This document shows positions 1-5,369 of a stretch of 8,225 nt of DNA, one piece after another; the stretch's first letter is position 1; every line of letters starts with the position of its first letter. The position numbers and the translations under genes are program-made. The stretch is from NCBI GenBank assembly GCA_964556165.1, contig CAZKVH010000033.1:1-8225 (forward strand), written 5' to 3'. The stretch comes from JAQVEM01 sp964556165. Its GTDB lineage: Bacteria > Actinomycetota > Humimicrobiia > Humimicrobiales > Humimicrobiaceae. The notes under the pieces were generated by a model. It saw nothing but the letters and a program-made list of their open reading frames with translations, made no database searches and was not told where the DNA came from.

Positions 1-248
1 TCTTCAGTCTCCTCTTCCTCTTCATCTTCTTTCCCTTCCTCTGCTTCTTCGGAAGTACTGGATTTCTCTTCAGCAGTTTCTTCGGTTTCATTAGTATCTT
101 CTTCAATATTTGATTCGGCCTCTTCAACATCTTCCTTTTCTGTTACAGGGGTGGTACTGCAACCACATTGATTGGAAGTTAATGCTACTGAAAAGATACA
201 TATTAAGGTCAGTATTGCAAAGATTATAGAAAGTTTATTTTTTTTCAT
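1..248 (-). CDS. Secreted or membrane-anchored acidic protein, N-terminal part only
   Basis: This gene reads off the left edge, so only its first 82 or so codons are seen. It starts at the ATG at 248-246, with a ribosome-binding site TTAAGGA (262-256) seven bases upstream. Residues 1-25 form a signal peptide: lysines at 2, 3 and 5, then a hydrophobic core (LSIIFAILTLICIFSVALTS). A short segment with Cys28 and Cys30 (QCGCSTT) follows, and from about residue 36 the chain is low-complexity, dominated by Glu with Thr, Ser and Asp. The cysteines suggest a lipoprotein, but neither is preceded by a good lipobox (Cys28 follows Asn-Gln, Cys30 follows Cys-Gly), so lipidation is uncertain. The acidic stretch may be a linker to a domain outside the window. 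I do not recognise a family. It is divergent from the small ORFs to its right. Confidence 0.75.
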   Translation of the reverse strand, partial: MKKNKLSIIFAILTLICIFSVALTSNQCGCSTTPVTEKEDVEEAESNIEEDTNETEETAEEKSSTSEEAEEGKEDEEEEETE

Positions 249-399
249 AGTATATTCCTTAAGTAAAATAATAATAGCAGGTTATTTATCTTTATCCTGG
301 GTAATATAATATATTATTTATTTTATAATGTTAAGTTAAATTAGTTACGAATGTTACAATTTAAACGAAAGTTAAGAACTATAAATAGAGGTGATAAAA
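249..399. promoter_or_regulatory. AT-rich divergent intergenic region
   Basis: This region separates the minus-strand acidic secreted protein from the plus-strand small ORFs, and must hold at least one promoter. TATAAT-like hexamers are visible on the plus strand at 305-310 and 324-329. Neither has a convincing -35 box at 16-18 bp, and in such AT-rich DNA they are weak evidence. I see no clear hairpin or repeat. Confidence 0.3.
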
Positions 400-462
400 A
401 TGGCTTTTCTATTGTCTGTTAGAATTTGTAAACAAAATAATATATACCCGGGTTATCTTTAA
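400..462 (+). CDS. Possible 20-residue peptide or leader ORF
   Basis: A very short ORF begins at an ATG preceded by a strong ribosome-binding site, GAGGTGAT (388-395), at good spacing. It encodes MAFLLSVRICKQNNIYPGYL and stops at TAA 460-462. It lies 70 bp upstream of the 54-codon membrane-protein gene on the same strand. It could be a translated leader peptide, a small membrane-active peptide, or a remnant of a longer gene. The main support is the ribosome-binding site; the peptide matches no family I know, and a chance occurrence is possible. Confidence 0.35.
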   Translation: MAFLLSVRICKQNNIYPGYL

Positions 463-532
463 TATAATTATTGAAACAAATTTGTTTTATATATGTAGAA
501 CAAATAAACATTATAAAAAAAGGGGGTAGAAA

Positions 533-697
533 ATGGTTAGAATCTCTCTTATAATCCTGGGCATCCTGGTAGCAGCAATGGGAATCCTTGCAGTAATTCC
601 CGGTATAGGCATGGGTACAGAGCCATTGTGGCATGCAATCGTCAAGATAATAATAGGTGCTATAGCCGTAATCATTGGAGCTGTTAAAAAAGCTTAA
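533..697 (+). CDS. Small two-helix membrane protein, 54 aa
   Basis: The ORF starts at ATG 533 behind a G-rich ribosome-binding site (AGGGGG, 521-526, seven-base spacer) and ends at TAA 695-697. The product is almost entirely hydrophobic. Helix one spans about residues 4-22, a short polar turn with Gly, Thr, Glu and Pro spans about 24-32, and helix two spans about 35-51, ending in VKKA. This is a helical hairpin with a basic C-terminus, presumably in the cytoplasmic membrane. The gene is followed by a strong hairpin, as expected of a real short transcription unit. A longer ORF on the opposite strand covering the same bases has cysteine/tyrosine-rich, non-protein-like composition. Function unknown; I recognise no named family. 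Confidence 0.7.
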   Translation: MVRISLIILGILVAAMGILAVIPGIGMGTEPLWHAIVKIIIGAIAVIIGAVKKA

Positions 698-720
698 CAT
701 CTTATAAAGTCTCAAATTTT

Positions 721-758
721 ATATGAATCAGTCATCATTATTGATGGCTGATTCATAT
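721..758 (+). terminator. Hairpin terminator after the 54-aa gene
   Basis: Two 17-base arms (721-737 and 742-758) are complementary except for one G-T wobble, closing on the four-base loop TTAT. A short T run follows (ATATTTT), and a T run also precedes the stem, so it could act on either strand. It lies 23 bp after the stop codon of the small membrane-protein gene. The stem is unusually long for an intrinsic terminator and rather AT-rich, so a processing or mRNA-stability role is also possible. Confidence 0.65.
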
Positions 759-830
759 TTTAAAGTAATTATTCCTCTCAATATTCTCTTAAGTATTTAA
801 TTTTTTTAATTTTAATTATCTTATTATTGA

Positions 831-860
831 TTGACAGCTAAAGATATTATATTTTATTGA
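831..860 (+). promoter_or_regulatory. Candidate sigma-A type promoter for the Spx/ArsC-family gene
   Basis: A perfect TTGACA (-35) lies at 831-836. The best partner is TATTGA at 855-860 with an 18-bp spacer, a weak -10. Transcription would start near 867, giving an untranslated leader of about 45 bases before the ATG at 914. The -35 match is good and the position suits the gene, but the -10 is poor. Confidence 0.4.
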
Positions 861-913
861 TAGAGTTAATCTGAAATGAGGTTAACAATAATATCATGAA
901 GGGAGGATAAATT

Positions 914-1267
914 ATGCTTTTTATATGTTACCCCCGGTGTAAAACCTGTCAAAAAGCCAGAAAGTGGCTGGATGACCATGGGTTTAATTATGATTTTCGC
1001 GATATTAAAAATGAAAATCCAGATATCGGAGAACTTAAATCATGGTATCGGAAAAGCAATCTCCCTCTTAAGCGATTCTGGAATACCAGCGGAATTCAAT
1101 ATAGAAGTATGGGATTGAAAGACAAAATACCGGAAATGACTGATAAGGAACAGCTTGAGATTCTTGCTTCTGATGGAATGCTGGTTAAGCGGCCGATTTT
1201 AATTGATGGCAGCACCATACTGTTAGGTTTCAAAGAGACAGAATGGGAAGATAAATTAAGTATATAG
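914..1267 (+). CDS. Spx/ArsC-family thioredoxin-fold protein (YusI-like)
   Basis: This 117-residue protein has the length and layout of the ArsC/Spx/MgsR family. An N-terminal beta strand leads into a redox motif CKTC (Cys9, Cys12), followed by the family pattern RKWLDDHG...FRDIKNENP. A central NTSG...YR motif (about 57-64), LEILASDGML (81-90) and VKRPILI with Arg93 follow. Bacillus YusI, as I recall it, shares NTSG, the ASDGML-KRP block and the length; classical Spx is longer. The start is fixed by GGGAGG (901-906), seven bases before ATG 914. Members may be thiol oxidoreductases, arsenate reductase-like enzymes or RNA-polymerase-binding stress regulators, so the name alone does not settle function. 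An extra cysteine, Cys5, lies just before the motif. The gene converges on the photolyase gene, with 66 bp between stop codons and no obvious terminator. Confidence 0.88.
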   Translation: MLFICYPRCKTCQKARKWLDDHGFNYDFRDIKNENPDIGELKSWYRKSNLPLKRFWNTSGIQYRSMGLKDKIPEMTDKEQLEILASDGMLVKRPILIDGSTILLGFKETEWEDKLSI

Positions 1268-1333
1268 GTGCGGCATCTGTAGAGAAAATAAAAATAAATT
1301 CATTAACATGACATATTAATCTTTACAGGCAAA

Positions 1334-2689
1334 TTAAAGTATATCATGAATGCTTTTTATATATAGATTGACATCAAATTTGGATTTGCTTCCCTCGTAA
1401 CTCATATATCTAATTTTCCCAAAAATAGACCTTTCCTTCCAGGCTCTGTCATGAACCCCGCCCATACTCCAGGCTATGCCTGTATAGCCATTGGGGTCTC
1501 TGCCATCAAGCTCATACTTGTTGTTGAGATATATTGCGATATCCTGTGCTTCCTCAGGGGACTCGGACCACTCCAGAATCTTTTTAGCCCAGTACATTCT
1601 CATGTAGCTATGCATTTTCCCTTTTACAACCACCTCAAGCTGTGCTGCATTCCATAATCTGTCATGAGTTCTGGCTTCTTCAAATTCTTCAACACTATAT
1701 ATGTAATCCCTCCGGTCCAGCCTGTGATTATTTAAAGTTTTCTGTGCCCATTCAGGGAACCCTCCGAATGAATCATAATTTGAATTATAAAAACAATAAT
1801 TATCAGAAAGCTCTCTTCTTATTATTAGCTCATCAAGAAAGGAATCCTTTTTTTCTTCTGATACAGCGCTATCAATAATTCCAAGAGCTATCCGCTGGGC
1901 AGATATATGCCCGAAGTGGATATATGGTGACAGGCAGGAAAGATTATCTTCTGTTGGGTCGTTCCTGTAATCATTATAGGTATTTAATTTATTATCTATA
2001 AATCTTTTCAGAACCTTTTTGGCCTCACTCTCACCCGGTATTATTTTGTTTGCTTTAAAATTCTTATTTACGTATCTGGAGTCTTCTGTTATTTTGCTCC
2101 AGTTTATTACCGGTTCAGGACCTTTCCATTTGATTTTATTTATTTTTATAATGGAGAATCTGTCCAGGTACTCAGGTAAAAGCCTGCTTATTTTAGGTCT
2201 TATAGTGTATGCCCCGTATTCCTGCTTGCCGGAAGCAATCCAGCAGGGGACTATATTGTGTGCATCAACTTCATAAAAAGGTATATTGATTTTCTTTGCC
2301 AGGTTCTTCTTCCATTTCCTTTTGATTTTTAACGGGTCGAAATCCGAAACCAGCGTCCCGATATTATATCTTTCAATAAATTCTGGTATCTCTTTTTCTG
2401 GCGAACCCTGCAAAATGAAAAAACTGATATTTTTTTCTTTGAGCCGGTTATCGACTTCATTAAGCCCGCGTAACATAAAATTATATTGCTTTTCTGTCGC
2501 TTCCAGGAAATCATTTACAAGACAGAAGACCACAACCGGAGGTTGGTTATATTTTATTGCAAGTTCAAGAGTAAACATCAGAGCCCAGTTATCCGATACC
2601 CTCTGGTCCCTGCTCATCCAGTATGCTATGGGTCCAGTTTTTCTTACACCTTCTTTTAAAATTCTTATCCTGGTAGGATTTATAGCCAT
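1334..2689 (-). CDS. phr: Class II CPD photolyase (deoxyribodipyrimidine photo-lyase)
   Basis: This 451-residue flavoenzyme uses blue/near-UV light to split cyclobutane pyrimidine dimers in DNA. The N-terminal Rossmann-like domain (about 20-150) carries the class II signature SRDQRVSDNWAL (26-37). The helical FAD-binding domain (about 225-451) has SPYIHFGHISAQR (254-266), ELIIRRELSDN (287-297), THDRLWNAAQ (341-350), GKMHSYMRMYWAKKILEW (357-374), YLNNKYELDGRDPNGYTG (387-404) and GVHDRAWKERSIFGKIRYM (411-429). Trp346, Trp367 and Trp374 have the 21- and 7-residue spacing of the class II electron-transfer triad as known from the Methanosarcina enzyme. Length is normal and nothing is broken. The ATG at 2689-2687 is preceded by AAAAAGG only two bases away, an unusually tight spacing; an in-frame stop just upstream rules out a longer start. 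The gene is divergent from the heliorhodopsin operon. Confidence 0.97.
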   Translation of the reverse strand: MAINPTRIRILKEGVRKTGPIAYWMSRDQRVSDNWALMFTLELAIKYNQPPVVVFCLVNDFLEATEKQYNFMLRGLNEVDNRLKEKNISFFILQGSPEKEIPEFIERYNIGTLVSDFDPLKIKRKWKKNLAKKINIPFYEVDAHNIVPCWIASGKQEYGAYTIRPKISRLLPEYLDRFSIIKINKIKWKGPEPVINWSKITEDSRYVNKNFKANKIIPGESEAKKVLKRFIDNKLNTYNDYRNDPTEDNLSCLSPYIHFGHISAQRIALGIIDSAVSEEKKDSFLDELIIRRELSDNYCFYNSNYDSFGGFPEWAQKTLNNHRLDRRDYIYSVEEFEEARTHDRLWNAAQLEVVVKGKMHSYMRMYWAKKILEWSESPEEAQDIAIYLNNKYELDGRDPNGYTGIAWSMGGVHDRAWKERSIFGKIRYMSYEGSKSKFDVNLYIKSIHDIL

Positions 2690-2847
2690 AACCTTTTTAT
2701 AAGTATTTTATATTGTTATAAAAAATATTATATATCTGATTTGTATTTTCAAAAGATAGAATATGAAAAATTAGATAAAAAGTATATAATCATAAAAATT
2801 ACTTAATATCTCATTTATGGCTATTAACCTTTTAAAAGGAGGCAAAA
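2690..2847. promoter_or_regulatory. Divergent regulatory region between photolyase and heliorhodopsin
   Basis: These 158 bp must contain promoters for both the minus-strand photolyase and the plus-strand heliorhodopsin operon. A plus-strand TATAAT lies at 2785-2790, and a minus-strand TATAAT at 2732-2727 with TTGAAA at 2752-2747. The latter pair is only 14 bp apart, too short for a standard promoter. The plus-strand -10 has no good -35. Poor core elements on both sides would fit activator-dependent or alternative-sigma transcription, but the whole region is so AT-rich that these matches are weak evidence. Confidence 0.4.
2828..2842 (+). promoter_or_regulatory. Palindrome overlapping the heliorhodopsin ribosome-binding site
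   Basis: CCTTTTAAAAGG (2828-2839) is a perfect 12-bp palindrome that runs directly into the strong ribosome-binding site AAAAGGAGG (2834-2842), five bases before ATG 2848. As DNA it could be an operator half-site pair. As RNA it could form at most a weak four-pair hairpin partly covering the site. It may also be coincidental, because any AAAAGG preceded by CCTTTT gives this pattern. Confidence 0.45.
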
Positions 2848-3651
2848 ATGGCTGAAAGTAAGATAACTTTCCACTATCTTCGTAGATTCAATGGCGTTAT
2901 GGCCGGTCTCCATTTTTTCCAGGCGATTTTTATGCTGGTAGTGGGGCTGGTAATAACAAATATCAGAAATTTTAAGCTACCGGTAAATTACTACTTCCTT
3001 TCTTTTGATACCGAAAAAATGGAGCTGTTTAATGACTCGGAAGTAATAGGTTCAATTCCAATAGGAGTAGTGGTATCAGCGTTCCTGTTTTTATCTGCTA
3101 TAGCTCACCTGCTTGTAGTGCTCCCGGGAATAAATAACGTATATAATAGGGGGCTGGAAAAAGGAATAAATTATTTCAGGTGGTTTGAGTATGCCCTCAG
3201 CTCATCGGTTATGATCGTTCTTATCTCTATGTTATTTGGGGCCAAAGATATCGGCACTATAGTTGCAATTGTGGGGCTTAATGCAACGATGAATCTTTTG
3301 GGTCTTATGATGGAATTACATAACCAGACTACAGAAAAAACAAACTGGACAGCTTTTATCATTGGAAGCTTTGCAGGAGTTGTCCCCTGGGTGGTAATTC
3401 TGCTATACTTCCTGGGGTCAGCTGTAAAGAATCCCGGAGTTCTGGAACGGATTCCATGGTTTGTATATGCCATATTCGGAACTTACTTTGTTCTGTTTAA
3501 TACTTTCCCCATTAATATGGTCCTTCAGTATAAAAAAGTAGGAAGATGGCGTGATTACCTTTATGGGGAGAGGGGTTACATAATCCTCAGCCTTGTAGCA
3601 AAATCGCTTCTGGCATGGCTGGTGTTTGCAGGGACCATGCAGCCTGCATAA
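2848..3651 (+). CDS. Heliorhodopsin
   Basis: This is a seven-helix retinal protein of 267 residues from the heliorhodopsin family, which has inverted topology (N-terminus in the cytoplasm) compared with type 1 rhodopsins. The diagnostic C-terminal block is YKKVGRWRDYLYGERGYI (228-245) followed by SLVAKSLLAW (248-257), where Lys252 is the Schiff-base lysine. RWFEYALSSS (111-120) holds the counterion Glu114. His22 and His87 match the conserved His23/His80 pair of heliorhodopsin 48C12, and Ser248 matches its Ser237. The NxxMNLLGLMMELHN block is also typical. The AB loop (about 38-70) is about eight residues longer than in 48C12, judged from the histidine offsets. The start has a strong AAAAGGAGG site. 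Known family members have slow photocycles and are not conventional pumps, so a sensory or enzyme-modulating role is likely. It leads an operon with the CrtQ- and CrtO-like genes. Confidence 0.97.
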   Translation: MAESKITFHYLRRFNGVMAGLHFFQAIFMLVVGLVITNIRNFKLPVNYYFLSFDTEKMELFNDSEVIGSIPIGVVVSAFLFLSAIAHLLVVLPGINNVYNRGLEKGINYFRWFEYALSSSVMIVLISMLFGAKDIGTIVAIVGLNATMNLLGLMMELHNQTTEKTNWTAFIIGSFAGVVPWVVILLYFLGSAVKNPGVLERIPWFVYAIFGTYFVLFNTFPINMVLQYKKVGRWRDYLYGERGYIILSLVAKSLLAWLVFAGTMQPA

Positions 3652-3665
3652 GATATTAATATTTT

Positions 3666-4772
3666 ATGAATTACATAGATATAATAATAAATTCGGTATT
3701 CTGGTTGTTTGGTTTTTTCGTACTATGGAAAATTCCGGGGTGTAGTAATAATAATCTGGGAAACAAAATCAGTGATATTTCCATTTCAGTTATAATACCG
3801 GCAAGAAATGAAGAAAAAAATCTTGATAACTTGTTTAATTCGCTGAGTAGCCAGACTGTAAAAGTCAAAGAAGTAATTCTGGTAGACGACGGCTCCACCG
3901 ATGGAACCGTTGAAATAGGGAAAAAGAATAATGCAAAGGTAGTAAGTCTAAATAGCTTACCTGAGGGCTGGCTGGGGAAATCTTGGGCATGCTACAATGG
4001 AGCCGAAGCTTCTACAGGGGATTACCTTCTCTTTCTTGATGCGGATACAGGGCTTAAGGATAATGGAATTGAAAATATAATTGCCTGCCAAAAAAAATAT
4101 TCAGGAGTCATATCGTTTCAACCCTATCACAGGATAAAAAAGATATATGAAAATCTGTCGCTTTTTTTCAATATAATTCTTCTTACCGGGATGGGCGTAT
4201 TTACTCCTTTTCAGAATAGGATAAAACCCATTGGCGCCTTTGGCCCCTGCCTTTTATGCAGCAGGAAAGATTACTATAAAATAGATGGGCATAGAAGTAT
4301 AAAAGGCAAGGTTATGGAAGATATAGAAATAGGTAAAAAATTCATAAAAGCAAAAATTCCCTTACGTTGTATGGGAGGAAAGGGAACTATTGATTTCAGG
4401 ATGTATCCGGGTGGTTTTATGGAAATGGTCAGGGGCTGGGGAAAAGGGTTCGGCAGTGGTGCCAGGGCAACATCCATCCCCGTACTTTTAGTGGTAATCG
4501 CCTGGATTGTGGGAGCAATATCTCCACTGGAACTTTTTGTAAAAGGGCTAATGCCATTTACGGCAAATATTTTTATTACAGGATTAGCTTTTTATCTTGC
4601 ATTTGCAGCGCAGATATACTGGATGTCTTACAGAATCGGCAATTTCAGCATATGGGCTTCGATATTATACCCGCTGCCGCTGGCTTTTTTCATGATAGTA
4701 TTTTTTTATTCTCTTATCCTGACTATATTTAGAAGAAGAGTTACCTGGAAGGATAGAGATGTAAAAACCTGA
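3666..4772 (+). CDS. crtQ: Membrane glycosyltransferase family 2, CrtQ-like
   Basis: This 368-residue enzyme resembles staphylococcal CrtQ (about 375 aa), which glycosylates 4,4'-diaponeurosporenoate. A membrane helix (5-22) is followed by a GT-A domain: ISVIIPARNEEKN (40-52), VDDGSTDGT (73-81), GKSWACYNGA (104-113), the metal-binding DAD (125-127), FQPYHR (151-156), AFGP (191-194), the putative catalytic-base motif MEDIEIG (217-223) and FRMYPGGF...RGWGKGF (244-262). Hydrophobic segments follow at about 271-290, 296-320 and 328-354. CrtQ shares the GKSxACY, QPYH, FGP and FRMY motifs, so the subfamily is well supported, though the true acceptor may be another carotenoid, a hopanoid or another lipid. 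The gene starts 14 bp after the heliorhodopsin stop. ATG 3666 has no recognisable ribosome-binding site and an in-frame stop lies just upstream, so translation is probably coupled to heliorhodopsin. Confidence 0.88.
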   Translation: MNYIDIIINSVFWLFGFFVLWKIPGCSNNNLGNKISDISISVIIPARNEEKNLDNLFNSLSSQTVKVKEVILVDDGSTDGTVEIGKKNNAKVVSLNSLPEGWLGKSWACYNGAEASTGDYLLFLDADTGLKDNGIENIIACQKKYSGVISFQPYHRIKKIYENLSLFFNIILLTGMGVFTPFQNRIKPIGAFGPCLLCSRKDYYKIDGHRSIKGKVMEDIEIGKKFIKAKIPLRCMGGKGTIDFRMYPGGFMEMVRGWGKGFGSGARATSIPVLLVVIAWIVGAISPLELFVKGLMPFTANIFITGLAFYLAFAAQIYWMSYRIGNFSIWASILYPLPLAFFMIVFFYSLILTIFRRRVTWKDRDVKT

Positions 4773-4775
4773 AAA

Positions 4776-4781
4776 AGGAGG
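4776..4781 (+). promoter_or_regulatory. Ribosome-binding site that places the crtO-like start at ATT
   Basis: AGGAGG lies just after the crtQ stop codon (TGA 4770-4772). No ATG, GTG or TTG occurs within reach downstream: the next GTG in the acyltransferase frame is 53 bases away. The only plausible initiation codon at normal spacing (five bases) is ATT 4787-4789. Confidence 0.7.
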
Positions 4782-4786
4782 GAAAG

Positions 4787-5260
4787 ATTCCTGTATTACA
4801 ACTTTCACATTTCTGGATAATAACACTGGATATAGTGGGGTGGCTAATTATCCATCTTGGTATTTCCTACCTCTGTTTTAAGATACCTATATCATTCTTT
4901 GAAAAGAAGTGGCGGTGGTTTGAGCCAAGGGACTGGGAATACAGGGGAAGGATATATAAGGATATATTTAAAGTAAAAAAATGGAGGAGCATCGTGCCTG
5001 ATGGGGGAGGGATTTTTAAGGGTGGTTTTCCAAAAAAGAATCTTAAAAGTAATGACACTGAATATCTTAAGACTTTCTTATATGAAACCAAAAGAGCCGA
5101 ACTTACCCACTGGCTTACGATTCTACCGTCTCCAGTTTTTTTCCTCTGGAATATATGGTGGGCTGGAATAATAATGATTGTCTATGCGCTTATTGTTAAC
5201 ATACCCTGCATAATGCTTCAGAGATATAACAGGGCAAGGCTATCTATTTTTATTTCATAA
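4787..5260 (+). CDS. crtO: CrtO-like glycosyl-carotenoid acyltransferase, probable ATT start
   Basis: This 157-residue membrane protein matches staphylococcal CrtO (about 165 aa), which adds the fatty acid to glycosyl-4,4'-diaponeurosporenoate in staphyloxanthin synthesis. Shared features are WLI..L...Y...KIP near the N-terminus, VKKWR...PDGG (about 63-74), the signature ETKRAELTHW (100-109) with a candidate catalytic His108, and QRYNRARL (145-152). Membrane segments lie at about 8-31 and 110-144. The first ordinary start, GTG 4835, has no ribosome-binding site and would cut the first helix. The reading frame continues upstream, and AGGAGG (4776-4781) lies five bases before an in-frame ATT at 4787, giving MPVLQLSHFWIITLDIVGWL, which fits the family's N-terminus. 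I therefore choose ATT; the conservative alternative is 4835. The gene follows crtQ by 14 bp. Confidence 0.85.
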   Translation: MPVLQLSHFWIITLDIVGWLIIHLGISYLCFKIPISFFEKKWRWFEPRDWEYRGRIYKDIFKVKKWRSIVPDGGGIFKGGFPKKNLKSNDTEYLKTFLYETKRAELTHWLTILPSPVFFLWNIWWAGIIMIVYALIVNIPCIMLQRYNRARLSIFIS

Positions 5261-5369
5261 AATATCTGCTATTGAAATTTTAACAATCAGGTAGATTCGA
5301 AATTTAGCAAACCGATGCAGCTTCTTATGGAGATAATCTATGTTTACAGGTGCATAAAAGGTTGGAAGA
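5261..5369. other. Convergent intergenic gap, no clear terminator
   Basis: This 109-bp gap separates the stop of the crtO-like gene from the stop of the second ABC permease on the opposite strand. Two converging operons should end here, but I see no stable GC-rich stem with a T run on either strand. It holds no ORF with a ribosome-binding site. Confidence 0.5.

Noticed and set aside
419..715. 98-residue ORF on the minus strand
   Set aside because: It is the reverse-strand shadow of the 54-aa membrane-protein gene. Its composition (many Tyr, Cys, Asn) is not protein-like and the plus-strand gene has a good ribosome-binding site.
914..1267. Calling the thioredoxin-fold protein a true arsenate reductase (ArsC)
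   Set aside because: The CxxC motif, the NTSG block and the length match the YusI/Spx branch, and there are no other ars genes nearby.
2286..2702. 138-residue ORF on the plus strand inside the photolyase
   Set aside because: It is fully antisense to the N-terminal half of a clear photolyase, with no supporting motif.
2848..3651. Reading the heliorhodopsin as a proton-pumping type 1 rhodopsin
   Set aside because: The counterion motif RWFEY, the SLVAKS lysine motif and the GRWRDYL..ER block are specific to heliorhodopsins; the DTE/DTS-type helix C motif of pumps is absent.
4835..4837. GTG as start of the CrtO-like gene
   Set aside because: It has no ribosome-binding site, lies in the middle of the first membrane helix, and leaves a strong AGGAGG unused 53 bases upstream. 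It is kept only as the fallback start.
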